Below are positions 52,250 through 62,341 of a stretch of DNA of 64,000 bases, piece after piece. The DNA is taken from positions 62,001-126,000 of the forward strand of contig NZ_CAJNAT010000005.1 in assembly GCF_905220705.1 (NCBI RefSeq), in the 5' to 3' direction. The number at the start of each line of letters is the position of its first letter. Within the stretch, counting starts at the first letter, position 1. The notes beneath the pieces are model-generated. The model was given only the letters and a program-made list of their open reading frames with translations, was not told the DNA's origin and searched no databases. Source of the DNA: Paraburkholderia domus. Lineage in GTDB: Bacteria > Pseudomonadota > Gammaproteobacteria > Burkholderiales > Burkholderiaceae. Both the position numbers and the translations under genes were made by a program.

Positions 52250-54085
52250 TTATACCGGTGCGGCGCACCATGCGCTCAACGCGTCTCGCACTTCGCCAAT
52301 GACCGGTCCCCATTCGCCTAATTCTTGCTGGCGGAACAGACGCATGGACGGATACCAGGGGCTATCGGCTCTATCTACCAACCACCGCCACTCGGAATAG
52401 GCGGGCTGTAGTACCCATACGGGTAGGCCAGCAGCGCCTGCAAGGTGTGCAGCGGATGAGTCGACTGTGATAAGAAGATCGAGCGTTTCAAGTATCGCGA
52501 GCGTGTCACTAAAGTCTTCAATCAGTGGCCCCAAGGTATGCACGTCAAAATCGTCAGCCAGCATTTCGCTCCCTTCCTCGCAGTCACCTTTCTGAACTGA
52601 GAACCAGGTTATTGGGTGCAAGTGAAACAGCGGCCGCAGCGTATGCAAACTGATAGACCGGAAACGATCATTAGTCGTATTCGGGCTTCCCTTCCAGACG
52701 AATCCGACGCGCCGCCTTTTCGCACATGCTGTGCGCGGAGCAGTGGCTTCAATGTAGGAGCGCCAATGGTCGCGCCGCTTCTGTGTCGTCGTGAGATATG
52801 GCATGGCAACCGGGAGCGTTGATATTTTCAAATTCATATACGCCGGTATCCGCATCATATAAGACCAGTACTCGTATGGTCCGCTTGGCACGGTGGGGTA
52901 TGTGTAGACCTCTCGCACGCCGGTCATGCAGGCAGCAATTTCGGCGAGCGGTGGATCGACAAGTACATCGACCGTCGCGCCTTGTCGGTGCAACCACTCG
53001 GCGAACCTCAGGAACTGTATCTGGTCGCCGAATCCCTGGTGAAGTACGTACAAAAACCGGCATCCCGCTACCGGTTCCCCTTTCCACTCAGGGAATTCCG
53101 GGTGAATCAATTGACTACTTATCGACGGGTATGTATAGAAAATTTCATGTTGCTTCCATCCTTCATCGAAATTGCCCAGGACAAGCTGCACACATGAGAC
53201 AAAGTACTTCACGCTCATGTCCTCGTTTTCAGGCCAAAAACGTGCCGCTTGCATTGCATATGGAAAACATTCTCTAGCCTTCCCGCACATCCACAATGCC
53301 CTTGCTGCGTTGTAGTATAGAAAATGGCTCTCGGGATTGACCGACAGTCCCTGCTTGGCGAGCCTCAATCCATCGGCGTAACGGTGATTCTCGTTCAACA
53401 AGGCAGAGATTTGTCTCAGCGCATCGGCATTGTTTGCATAGAGGCTGCTCAATTGCTCTACCACATCGTTAGTCTCATTCTCTCGCCCCGCCTTGATGAG
53501 TGCGATGATTAGGTCGAGCCCGTCCTGTAACCCTGCCGGGCCTAGCACCCAGGCGCGCAAAAGGCTGTTGGCAGCATCATCGGTTTCTTCAAGTTCTGCA
53601 CTGATCCGGCCAATGGCGCGGATAGCGTGATGCAGTTCCGGCTCGATCTCAAGGGCTTTTCCGTAGTGGGCTTTAGCCTCAGGAAGTCGGCCCGATTGTC
53701 GAAGACAATCTGCCAGATTTCGGTGCAGCGTCGCCGTACTCCCCGCGATACTAATAGCATGGCGATAGAACCCTTCAGCCGCCATCAAATCCTTCGCCAG
53801 TGCGGCAAGCAATCCACACTGTTCCAATATGTCTGCACGGTCCGGGGCGACGAGTGATGCACGGTCGAGAAAATCTCGCGCCCGCTGAAACTGGCTATCG
53901 AGAAAGCAAGCCAGTCCCGCGCAATGAAGCGCATGCAAGTTCTGCGGTTGCAGATTTAATATTCGGACATATCCCTTGATGGCTTCTTCCAGATTGTGTT
54001 CGGCGAAGTCCGCATCAGCACGCGAGACAAGGGCGTTCATGTTTTCGTCAGCGGTGCTGATATTTATAGGGAAAGTTCTCAGCAT
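52250..54085 (-). CDS. TPR protein with glycosyltransferase-9-like C-terminal domain
   Basis: A 611-aa protein. Residues ~15-290 are about eight tetratricopeptide repeats (for example AIKGYVRILNLQPQNLHALH and ATLHRNLADCLRQSGRLPEA). Residues ~320-605 resemble the heptosyltransferase/GT9 fold: an N-terminal FLYVLHQGFGDQIQFLRFAEW and a C-terminal ITVDSSAAHLAGAAGLPVWV donor-site loop. Such TPR-GT9-like proteins often occur in surface polysaccharide or glycoprotein clusters. It stands alone here, tail-to-tail with nothing, and next to a subtilisin-like lipoprotein. Codon use and GC look lower than in flanking genes, suggesting transfer. Confidence 0.8.
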   Translation of the reverse strand: MLRTFPINISTADENMNALVSRADADFAEHNLEEAIKGYVRILNLQPQNLHALHCAGLACFLDSQFQRARDFLDRASLVAPDRADILEQCGLLAALAKDLMAAEGFYRHAISIAGSTATLHRNLADCLRQSGRLPEAKAHYGKALEIEPELHHAIRAIGRISAELEETDDAANSLLRAWVLGPAGLQDGLDLIIALIKAGRENETNDVVEQLSSLYANNADALRQISALLNENHRYADGLRLAKQGLSVNPESHFLYYNAARALWMCGKARECFPYAMQAARFWPENEDMSVKYFVSCVQLVLGNFDEGWKQHEIFYTYPSISSQLIHPEFPEWKGEPVAGCRFLYVLHQGFGDQIQFLRFAEWLHRQGATVDVLVDPPLAEIAACMTGVREVYTYPTVPSGPYEYWSYMMRIPAYMNLKISTLPVAMPYLTTTQKRRDHWRSYIEATAPRTACAKRRRVGFVWKGSPNTTNDRFRSISLHTLRPLFHLHPITWFSVQKGDCEEGSEMLADDFDVHTLGPLIEDFSDTLAILETLDLLITVDSSAAHLAGAAGLPVWVLQPAYSEWRWLVDRADSPWYPSMRLFRQQELGEWGPVIGEVRDALSAWCAAPV

Positions 54086-54162
54086 CTTTTTTCCATCGAT
54101 TTAGACAGAAGTACGCCCCTGTGCCTCGACAGGTACAAGGACGTACCTCGCCCACTAGTGGC

Positions 54163-56298
54163 TTATTTTGTATAGGTCGCCGTCAGAACGCTTCCGTTCA
54201 GTTTCGCCTTCGCGGAAATAATGATGTAGTAAGCACCGGCGGTGGGATTCGCCATCGTACAGGTCGCAGTATTACCACCGAAAAGCTGCGATTGACATTG
54301 CGGATGAAGCACAGAGGGCGTTCCTGCCCGAAGATACAGCCACCCACCTTCATTGGTAGTTGTCGGTTGCAGCGTAACACTCACGCCCTTGACTCCAGCC
54401 GGGATATCCAGTTGGTAATACCGCATCTCGCTATTCTGGGCGAAGACCGGCGTGGGAATATCCGCCGAGAAATCAATAACGGCCGGTGGCAACACATTAA
54501 ACGGACGCGTGTACGTACTCTTAGCGCCGTTACTGTCCGTAACGATCAGACTGATGTTGTAGATACCGGCGTAGTCAAAATTAACGGTGGGATTTACCGA
54601 TTGCGTCCATACCATATCCGGGTCGCCGATGCCGAAATTCCATGCCCAGGATTTGATAGTCGTTCCTCCCCGCGCGGTAGACAGGTCGGTACACTTCACC
54701 TGCATGGCGGCTGCCAATTCTGAGCAATAAAAATCCACCGCCGCTGGAATTTTTCCTGACTTCGCGGCAGTAACCGTCGCATTTGCATCGACAATGCCCG
54801 CGCCCAAAGACCGAGACCAGTCAAACGTCGCTGGAAAAGGCTGGGCATTCTGCTGAATCAGGGCCCGCATTTCTGCCGCGCTCAGTGGAACAGGTGCCAC
54901 CGACTGGGCAAGTGCAACAACTCCGCTTACCATTGGGGCCGACATCGACGTGCCGTTCTGATACGAATAGCTCTCCGCATCAGGGGTGGACGTTCCACTG
55001 TTGTAGGTAGACAAGATCCAATCACCCGGTGCGGCTATATCGACGACCGGCCCATGATTTGAATCATAGTAACGAACGCCATTGCATGCGGAGTTGCCCA
55101 CCGTAATAACGTTATGACAGTTTGCGGGCTGGTATTTTGCTGCGTCGTTAGCCTCATTCATTGCAGCGACCACGACGACAGCACCCCGAGCCGCCGCATA
55201 GTCGATTGCAGTCTGCATCGTCGCGGAACACACCCCGTATCCGCCAAGGCTAGCATTGATGACTTTCGCCGGATGAGAGTTGGCGGGCACCCCTAGGATC
55301 ATTCCGCCCGCGGCCCACATAATCCCATCTGCTACATCAGAAAGTGCGCCATTGGCGCATCCGTCCAACACCCGTGCCGAAACGACCTTCGCGCCGGGTG
55401 CGACCCCGGCAATACCGACACCGTTATTGTTCAGCGCAGCCATGATGCCTGCGACATGCGTGCCGTGCCAGTGAGCCGTCGAACGTATGGCCGCAGGCGG
55501 TAGCCCCGTATTCTTGCCGTCTCCACCACGGCCCCAAAAGGTGAAGTCGTACCCACCAGGCAGAATATTCACGTCCAGGTCGCTATGGCTCGTGACACCA
55601 GTATCCAAGAGGCCGATCACGACCCCAGCGCCGCTCGCCATATTCCACGCTCCTTCCGCGCGAATACCTACCGTCGATTGCCCAGGATCTAGGTTCGAAC
55701 CTAGACCCCACTGTGAACTGTACAACGGGTCATTAGGAGCGGACGCAGCGAACATTGGGGTATCAGGTTCCACATACTCAACGTCGGGATCGGAGGCGAT
55801 CGCACGCATGAATGCCTTGGCTTCTGTGGCGTTCAGTTTGCGCTCAGTTGTGACCACGTCTGAACCGATACCCATGCGTCGCAAATGGTGCGTTCTCGAA
55901 GGAAATGCGCCCGCAAGTTTGTCCAACCTTGACTGGACCGCTGTGGTTGCGTTTCATTCGGGGGTGCCGGTCTTGTACTTGACGATAAAGCGGTCGGTCT
56001 GCGTGTCAGGCGCAATACCGCTCGCATTCATCTTCAACGACATTGCGAGCGGGACAGTGGTTGACTTCGCCGCCAGCGCCGCAGTCGCCTCCAGAGACTG
56101 CGGTGCGGCTGTCGGTGATGGTGTAGCTGAAGATGTCGAATCACTCCCGTTATGTCCACCACATGCGGCAAGCGCAAGTGAGACACAGGCAGCGCCTGCA
56201 AGTATTCGAAATGTTCCGGCTCCTGACCACCGCAGACCGATGCCGCCGATGGTTTTGCGGGAAAATTTCCGCTCGTTTTCCTGTCTCTGTTTTTGCAT
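54163..56298 (-). pseudogene. subtilisin-like (S8) lipoprotein protease interrupted by an in-frame TGA
   Basis: The frame runs 712 codons from ATG 56298 (AGGA 5 bases upstream) but codon 115 is TGA (plus-strand TCA at 55954-55956). Before the stop: signal peptide with lipobox LALAAC, a Ser/Thr linker and the propeptide start DRFIVKYKTGTPE. After it, the same frame continues NATTAVQSRLDKLAG, the rest of the propeptide, then the S8 triad: Asp in GLLDTGVTSHSDL, His in HGTHVAGI, Ser in NGTSMSAPM. A PKD-like domain (WAWNFGIGD) and a PPC-like beta domain end the protein. A single CGA-to-TGA change would explain the stop. A sequencing error or restart at TTG 55926 (without signal peptide) are alternatives. 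Confidence 0.8.
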
Positions 56299-56673
56299 TT
56301 TTCCTGTACCTCATACGGCCAGTAAACAATTGCCCCTGTTCTTTTTGTTTTGACGCTGCGGCCCTGGTTGCGACCGCGTTTCGATCTTTTGCGCAAGTTG
56401 GGCGCAGGTCATATTGCTTTTCTCGGCAAACTCTCAGCGAATGATTAGCGGCGACGTGCACGCGCTATTGCGTTTCTCGCCGTGTTGTAATCATTCGTAA
56501 TACAGGAGCCTAAATAGCCGGGGCGAGCGCGGACATCAGCGATATCTATTTATCGACAGGGAAAATTCATCGGAGGGTGTGAGACTTTGGGACGTGCTGT
56601 TGAGGCAATAAAAAGGCGCGAATGATCGCACCTTCTTCTTTGCTGCGGCGCTGGGCCGCTAGATACTATGAGG
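56299..56673. other. gap between protease and LysR genes
   Basis: No gene seen in 375 bases apart from the terminator at 56606-56634. The promoter of the protease gene should lie in its left half. Confidence 0.45.
56606..56634 (-). terminator. rho-independent terminator of the LysR/MFS operon
   Basis: On the minus strand a 9-bp stem (56634-56626 with 56621-56613, one G-T pair) with a 4-base loop is followed by TTTTATT. It lies 40 bases past the LysR stop. Confidence 0.65.
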
Positions 56674-57651
56674 TCAGCAGGCGTATAGCCGCTGCGCGTC
56701 GAGCACCGGCCACGTCGGCGGATCCGCCAACGGCGGCGCAGCCTTAACCATCCCCGGCGCGTTTTCGAATACCTCGGCGAGCCAGTCGACAAACGCCCGC
56801 ACGCGCGGCGAAATCTGCCGGCTTTTCACATACGTCACCGAGACGGCGACCGGCGTCGGCTTGCACTTCGGCAGAACCTCGACCAACTGTCCAGACGCAA
56901 GATACGGCGCAGCAGCAGCGCGCCCAGGCTGAATCAGTCCCAGGCCTTCGAGCCCGCACGCGAGGTACGTGTGTTCGTCGTTCACCTGAATGAAGCCGTC
57001 CACTTTCACCTTGCTCGTCCGCGCCGCCACGCTGAAGTCGAAGTCCACACGCCGGCCGGTTTGCATCGACAGCCAGTTCACCGCGACGTGATTCGAGAGA
57101 TCGTCGAGGTGATGCGGCTCGCCGAACCGCGCGAGATACGCGGGGCTCGCGCAGGTGACGCGTTCGAGCAGCCCGAGGCGGCGCGCGAGCAGCCGGGAAT
57201 CGGGCAACTCGCCGAGCTCGATGCTGCAATCCACACTCTCGCCGACCAGATCGAGCGTGCGATAGCTCACGCCGAGCGCCAGCTCAACATGCGGATGCAG
57301 CGCACGAAACGAGGCCAGGGCGGGCACCACGATCGACGCGGCAATCATTCCCGGCATCGCGACGCGCAAGCGGCCGCGCAGGTTCTCGGGACGGTTGAAC
57401 AGGCCCGATTCGACTTCTTCGATTGCGGCGAGAATCTGCGCGCAGCGTTCGTAGTACGCAGCGCCTTCGGCGGTCAGCGTGACCTTGCGCGTCGTGCGCA
57501 CCAACAACTGCACGCCGAGCAGGGACTCGAGCGCCTGCACGGTGGTCGTCGCGGTGGCGCGCGGAATCTCGAGCGACTCGGCGGCGCGCGTGAAGCTGCT
57601 TGCATCGACGATCCGCACGAAAATCCGCATGGCCTGCACTCGATCTATCAC
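56674..57651 (-). CDS. LysR-family regulator
   Basis: A 325-aa regulator. GTG 57651 is the start: GGAG lies 8 bases upstream and the sequence IDRVQAMRIFVRIVDASSFT is the family N-terminus. The longer open frame upstream lies inside the MFS gene. HTH: AAESLEIPRATATTTVQALE. The substrate domain follows; the sequence style is of the CrgA/DsdC-like single-step repressors common in Burkholderia. The GTG overlaps the MFS stop by four bases (GTGA), so regulator and transporter are translated together, which is unusual for LysR genes, usually divergent from their target. Confidence 0.9.
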   Translation of the reverse strand: MIDRVQAMRIFVRIVDASSFTRAAESLEIPRATATTTVQALESLLGVQLLVRTTRKVTLTAEGAAYYERCAQILAAIEEVESGLFNRPENLRGRLRVAMPGMIAASIVVPALASFRALHPHVELALGVSYRTLDLVGESVDCSIELGELPDSRLLARRLGLLERVTCASPAYLARFGEPHHLDDLSNHVAVNWLSMQTGRRVDFDFSVAARTSKVKVDGFIQVNDEHTYLACGLEGLGLIQPGRAAAAPYLASGQLVEVLPKCKPTPVAVSVTYVKSRQISPRVRAFVDWLAEVFENAPGMVKAAPPLADPPTWPVLDAQRLYAC

Positions 57652-59075
57652 GATGCTTCTCCGGTAAGGCGCGGCTTGCGGCGGGTCAGTCCGGCAGCGA
57701 GCAGAGGTGCGAGCGCGAATGTCGCGAACAGCCAGAGCGCGGTGTGCTGCGCGCCGGGTAGCGGAGCCAAAGTCGTCAGACCGGCGCCGTTCGCGACGAG
57801 GCCCGCGAGCGCCGAGCCGAACGCCATCGCGAACAGTTGAATGGTGGTGATCGAGAGTGACGCAAGGTTCTCTTCGCCTGGCTGCGCGGCGGTGAACACA
57901 CTTGTAAGCAGATGCGGCCAGCCGATCCCGACACCCAGTCCAACGCTCGCGAGCGCCGCGCATAATGCGGCCGTACCCGGCAAGCGGTCGAACAAACCTG
58001 CTATCGGCATCAGCCACGCGAGTGCGGCGAGTCCGAGTGCCGCGACCACGGGGCCGGCGCGGCTTAATCGCTGCGCCGCAGCGGCAGAGCGGCCGGCGCT
58101 GAACATCGAGCCGGCCGACCAGCCGGCTGCCATCAATGCGGTCAGATAACCGGCGGCCAGCGGCGAGCGTCCGTGAATCGTCTGCAAGAAATACGGCACG
58201 AAGATTTCACTGGTCACGCCGATGCCGAGCAGACTCATGCAGGCGTAGATGCTGCCGATCCGCGTGCGAATCGAGAACGAGCCGCTCGGCAACAGGCGTG
58301 TGCGGGTGCCGCTGCGTTCGAGTCTGGCAAGCAGCCACACGAAGCCGAGGCCGGCGACAACGCCGAGCGCGTTCCAGCGCATGTCCTCGGTTAATGCCGC
58401 GAGCGAAATCACCAGGACTGAGGCGCCGAGCAAGCTGACCTTGAGTAACGGAATCGGCTGAGCGGTTTCACCGCGGACGCGCTTGTCGTCGACCTCGCGA
58501 TGCACAATCACAGCGAGAAGCAGAACGACCGGCAGCAACACCCAGAACGCCAGACGCCAATCGCCGAGTTGCGCGAAGATTCCGCCGACCGCCGGCCCGC
58601 ATAACGTGGCAACGCCCCACATGCCCGACACAAGTCCCATCGCGCGCGGCCACAGGCGCTCTTCGAACACCACGCGAATCAGCGCGTAACTGAGGGCAAG
58701 CAGGATGCCGCCGCCGAGACCTTGCAGCGTGCGGCCAGCGAGCATCCATAGCATCGACGGTGCACTCGCACACACGACGGTGCCCAGCGCGAATACCGCG
58801 AGCGCGCTGAAGTAAGCGGAGCGCGCGCCGAGCACCGCGAGCAGGCGCACCGACAACACCGAGCTGAGAATCGATGCGATCACGAACAGCGTCGTGTTCC
58901 ACGCGTACAGTTCGAGCCCGCCGATGTCATGCACGACCGAGGGCAGGATCGTCGTTGCCACATACACGTTGGTGGCGTGCAGCGCGACGCCGCCTGCGAG
59001 GCCCAAAGCCCGCCAGCCGTTGCTGCCGCTGAGCAGATCGCTCCATGCCGGTACATCCGATTGCAGATTTTTCAT
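57648..59075 (-). CDS. MFS multidrug-type efflux transporter (DHA family)
   Basis: A 475-aa transporter with 12-14 helices. ATG 59075 (MKNLQSDVPAW) is chosen; longer frames run into the neighbouring regulator. Helix 1 contains ALHATNVYVATTILPSVVHD, matching the D1-type motif of drug exporters, and the helix 4 region is AGRTLQGLGGGILLALSYALI. Co-translated with the LysR gene downstream and divergent from the Cys-rich regulator at 59141, with only 65 bases between start codons, so the latter may control it. Substrate unknown. Confidence 0.87.
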   Translation of the reverse strand: MKNLQSDVPAWSDLLSGSNGWRALGLAGGVALHATNVYVATTILPSVVHDIGGLELYAWNTTLFVIASILSSVLSVRLLAVLGARSAYFSALAVFALGTVVCASAPSMLWMLAGRTLQGLGGGILLALSYALIRVVFEERLWPRAMGLVSGMWGVATLCGPAVGGIFAQLGDWRLAFWVLLPVVLLLAVIVHREVDDKRVRGETAQPIPLLKVSLLGASVLVISLAALTEDMRWNALGVVAGLGFVWLLARLERSGTRTRLLPSGSFSIRTRIGSIYACMSLLGIGVTSEIFVPYFLQTIHGRSPLAAGYLTALMAAGWSAGSMFSAGRSAAAAQRLSRAGPVVAALGLAALAWLMPIAGLFDRLPGTAALCAALASVGLGVGIGWPHLLTSVFTAAQPGEENLASLSITTIQLFAMAFGSALAGLVANGAGLTTLAPLPGAQHTALWLFATFALAPLLAAGLTRRKPRLTGEAS

Positions 59076-59101
59076 GTCATGGACAGCCGTGCAAGGCTGG
59101 C

Positions 59102-59131
59102 TTATTATGCAACTATTGGCTTGGATAATAA
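59102..59131. promoter_or_regulatory. inverted repeat between divergent MFS and regulator genes
   Basis: TTATTAT (59102-59108) and ATAATAA (59125-59131) are perfect inverted arms 16 bases apart, inside the 65-base divergent gap. Likely operator for the adjacent Cys-rich regulator. Confidence 0.5.
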
Positions 59132-59140
59132 TGTGCTCCG

Positions 59141-59827
59141 ATGAGATATGCAAATGAAAGCTTGGAAAATTCACCGGCGCTCGTGCAAACCGCACCGACT
59201 GCCGCGCCGGTGGATCGCATCCTGAATCTGTTGAAGACGCGGGGGCCTTTGTCGACCGCGTCGATCGCGGGCGAACTCGGCATCACGGTCGAAGCCGCGC
59301 GGCAACAGATCCAGAAACTGCTGAGCGGCGGCTTGATCGAAGGGCGCCAGGCGTCGCAGGCCGGGCCGGGGCGGCCGAGTCAAAGCTGGGCTTTGACGGA
59401 AGCGGGCAACGCCCGCTTTCCAGACACGCATCCGCAATTGACCGTGCAATTGATCGGCTCGATTCGCCAGCTATTCGGCGAGGAGGGGCTCGACAGATTG
59501 ATCGATCAGCGTGCAATAGAAACGCGCGCGAACTATCTCGCGGCGCTCAAGCCGATCAAGGGGCTCAAGGCGCGGCTGACCAGACTCGCGGAGATTCGCA
59601 GCGCCGAAGGCTATATGGCCGAGTTGCAGAAAGACGGGCGCGACTGGTTGCTGCTCGAGAACCACTGCCCGATCTGCGCGGCGGCGCGTACGTGCCAGGG
59701 TTTCTGCCGCACGGAGTTGCAACTGTTCGCGGAGATCGTCGGCGAGGAAGGATCGATTGAGCGTGAGGAACATGTGCTTGCCGGCGCGCGACGATGCGCA
59801 TATCGCGTGCGGCTGAAAGATAAATAA
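59141..59827 (+). CDS. wHTH regulator with C-terminal Cys cluster (SufR-like)
   Basis: A 228-aa protein. Residues ~22-90 are a winged HTH (STASIAGELGITVEAARQQI, then QKLLSGGLIEGR, then the wing GPGRPSQSWALT). The C-terminal domain carries Cys176-x2-Cys179-x5-Cys185-x3-Cys189 (HCPICAAARTCQGFC), a likely Fe-S or zinc site. Known SufR proteins have a wider Cys spacing, so this is a relative and not SufR itself. It could sense redox or metal state and control the divergent MFS gene. ATG 59141 is used; in-frame alternatives lie further in. Confidence 0.78.
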   Translation: MRYANESLENSPALVQTAPTAAPVDRILNLLKTRGPLSTASIAGELGITVEAARQQIQKLLSGGLIEGRQASQAGPGRPSQSWALTEAGNARFPDTHPQLTVQLIGSIRQLFGEEGLDRLIDQRAIETRANYLAALKPIKGLKARLTRLAEIRSAEGYMAELQKDGRDWLLLENHCPICAAARTCQGFCRTELQLFAEIVGEEGSIEREEHVLAGARRCAYRVRLKDK

Positions 59828-60037
59828 CTTGGTATTGCCGTGCAAGCTTATGCGCTTCGAATCATTTAAAGTGCACGCAGGCCCGCGATGATTTTTTTAC
59901 GATTAAATTTCCGCTTTTCTATGCGAGGATAAAACGCCAACGTTGATGTATGCGCGATAGCTCTTGATCCGCATACACGCGTTGCGCGCCGGACACGCCC
60001 GCCGTGCGCGCTTCGCACCTTGCAAGGAAATACCGTA

Positions 60038-62221
60038 GTGAAACTTATCCCTCGCCTTGGCGTCGCTGTTCTTCTCCTCCACAATCTCTTATCGCAAAGC
60101 GCGCTCGCGCAAACGCAACTGGCTTACACCACCTCCTGGATCGGCAACAGTTTCGGCTTTGGCGACGGCAAGTGGATGCAGCAGGACATCCAGGCGATTA
60201 GCGTCGGTTCGGATGGGACCGTTTACACCAATGCACCCTGGGACGAAAGCGGCAGCGAGATCGCCGCGTATCGCGCAGGCGACAAAATTGCTGTGGCCGG
60301 CTCGACGCATGGCTGGGGCGCCGCCGGCGGCGATGCTGTCGCGACGAACCATACCTACCTGTATGCGGCGATGTCGATCGGCAACGAGAGCAACGGGTTG
60401 GTCGGCGCGGACTATCCGCCGGCCAACCAGACGTGGTTCGGCATTACGCGGCGCACGCTCGCCAATCTCGCGACCGGCGCGCCGTTCGACGGCGGCATCG
60501 GCAATAGCGCCAATGCAACGAAGAACAGTTTTCTGCGGCTGAACGCGGTGACGACCGGCACCGATGCGGGCATTCGCGGGATGGCCGCCACCGATACCGA
60601 ACTGTATGTCGCTGATACGTACAACAGCCGGATAGTCGTACTCGATGCCGCATCGATGCGGCGCCTGCGTTCATGGAATGTGTCCTCGCCGGGACGAATT
60701 GCGTTGGACACCGATTCGACGCTGTGGGTGATGAGCGGTGTTTCATCTGGAAACCTAAGTATTCTGCATTACGCCGCCGATGGCACCGCGCTCTCCGGCG
60801 CATTGACCTTGCCCGCCGGCACGGTGCCGACCGACATCGCAATCGCACCGTCAGGGCAAATTCTGGTCGCAGACAACGGACCGGCGCAGCAGATCCTCGT
60901 CTTCGACAGGCATGCCGGCGGTCAGCCGCGAGCCGCTGCGTCGATCGGCACGCGCAATGGCATCTTCCACGAGGTCAAGGGTGTGCCGGGCGACTGGCGC
61001 TTCAATGGCATCACGGGCCTGGGTGTCGATCCGGCCGGCAATCTGTACGTCGCGCAGAATGGCGAAGGTCCGCGGCCGCTCGGCTCGGCATCGGTCGGTC
61101 AGGGGGCCGTGCTCGAAAGCTACGTGCTCAGCACGCATGCCTTCAACTGGCGCCTGTACGGGCTGACCTTTGTCGATAGCGCCGCGTTCGATCCGGCGAC
61201 GCCGAATTCGGTCTACACCGGCTCGAAGCGCTTCACGCTCGATTACAAGCGGCCGGTCGGCCAGCAATGGTCGTACGCGGGCTTCACGCTCGAACGTTTC
61301 GATTATCCCGACGACCCGGCATTTCACGAGCCGCGTGGCGTGCGCGGCGAGCCGATGGTGCGGCGAATCGACGGTAAGCGTTATCTCTACACGCTCGATC
61401 CCGGCGCGCACTATCTGAATGTGTATCGCTTCGACGCGGCGCATGGCGAAGTGGCGATTCCGTCCGGTCTGCTGGCGCAAAATCCGCTGCCGGGCTCGTG
61501 GCCGGCAGGGCAGCCGACGTATGGCGAATGGCTGTGGCGCGATAGCAATGGCAACGGCACCGTCGAGGCGAGCGAAATCAGTAGCAACCCGTCGACGGGC
61601 AGTACGGTCGGCAACGGCTTCTGGTGGGTCGATACGCCGGGTAACGTCTGGCTCGCCACGCCGACGAGCGGCATCCGCGAGATGCCGTTGCAAGGCCTCG
61701 ATTCCGTCGGCAATCCGATCTACACGTACGCGAGTTCGAAGATGTTCGCGATGCCGCAACCGTTCACGCGGATTGCGCGGATCGTCTATGTCGCGGCGAC
61801 CGACACAATGTACATATCCGGTTTTACGAGCGCGATTCCGTGGGATCCGACGCACTGGAAGGAGGCCGGCCCGGTGCTCGCGCGCTATGACAACTGGAGT
61901 TCCGGTACGCCGACGCAGCAATACACCATCTCATTGCCGTGGAATACGCAGAGCAATCCACAGACGACGACCGTCGGCGTCGCGGTAGCAGGCAATTACA
62001 TTTTCGTCGCCGAGTTGTACACCGCGAAGGTGGATGTGTACGACATACGCAATGGTCAGGCGGTCGGCTATATGACGCCCGGCGCGAGCGTCGGCAGCAC
62101 CACCGGCTGGGTGGATGTTTATCTCGGCATCAGCGCGGTGCGGCGCGAGAATGGCGAATACGTCGTCCTGCTGGAAGACGACGCGCGCGCGAAAATCCTG
62201 ATGTATCGATGGACGCCTTAA
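60038..62221 (+). CDS. secreted NHL/beta-propeller-like protein
   Basis: A 727-aa protein. GTG 60038 is chosen because AAGGAA lies 8 bases upstream and it gives a proper signal peptide (MKLIPRLGVAVLLLHNLLSQ with cleavage after ALA). The mature part is built of repeated beta-sheet blades: GTVYTNAPWDES, ELYVADTYNSRIVVLDAAS, QILVADNGPAQQILVFDRH, NLYVAQNGEGPRP and so on, as in NHL or SMP-30-type propellers. A segment DSNGNGTVEASE looks like an EF-hand-type calcium loop. No catalytic motif was recognised. It may bind a carbohydrate or act outside the cell. Confidence 0.7.
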   Translation: MKLIPRLGVAVLLLHNLLSQSALAQTQLAYTTSWIGNSFGFGDGKWMQQDIQAISVGSDGTVYTNAPWDESGSEIAAYRAGDKIAVAGSTHGWGAAGGDAVATNHTYLYAAMSIGNESNGLVGADYPPANQTWFGITRRTLANLATGAPFDGGIGNSANATKNSFLRLNAVTTGTDAGIRGMAATDTELYVADTYNSRIVVLDAASMRRLRSWNVSSPGRIALDTDSTLWVMSGVSSGNLSILHYAADGTALSGALTLPAGTVPTDIAIAPSGQILVADNGPAQQILVFDRHAGGQPRAAASIGTRNGIFHEVKGVPGDWRFNGITGLGVDPAGNLYVAQNGEGPRPLGSASVGQGAVLESYVLSTHAFNWRLYGLTFVDSAAFDPATPNSVYTGSKRFTLDYKRPVGQQWSYAGFTLERFDYPDDPAFHEPRGVRGEPMVRRIDGKRYLYTLDPGAHYLNVYRFDAAHGEVAIPSGLLAQNPLPGSWPAGQPTYGEWLWRDSNGNGTVEASEISSNPSTGSTVGNGFWWVDTPGNVWLATPTSGIREMPLQGLDSVGNPIYTYASSKMFAMPQPFTRIARIVYVAATDTMYISGFTSAIPWDPTHWKEAGPVLARYDNWSSGTPTQQYTISLPWNTQSNPQTTTVGVAVAGNYIFVAELYTAKVDVYDIRNGQAVGYMTPGASVGSTTGWVDVYLGISAVRRENGEYVVLLEDDARAKILMYRWTP

Positions 62222-62341
62222 CGTGGATCGCGTGGATCGCGCTCGGTCCCATCACGAATGGACGGCAGCGCACGATCGGTATATAACAACGTGAAAGGAT
62301 GGTTTTGTTCGCTGACATATCAATTGGAGAAAAGTTTCATC

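Noticed and set aside
55954..55956. Selenocysteine at the protease TGA
   Set aside because: No SECIS-like hairpin was evident behind it, the position is in a propeptide without redox role, and S8 proteases are not known selenoproteins.
56674..58017. 447-aa LysR with long N-terminal extension
   Set aside because: The extra 122 residues lie within the MFS gene on the same strand; GTG 57651 with GGAG and the family N-terminus is the real start.
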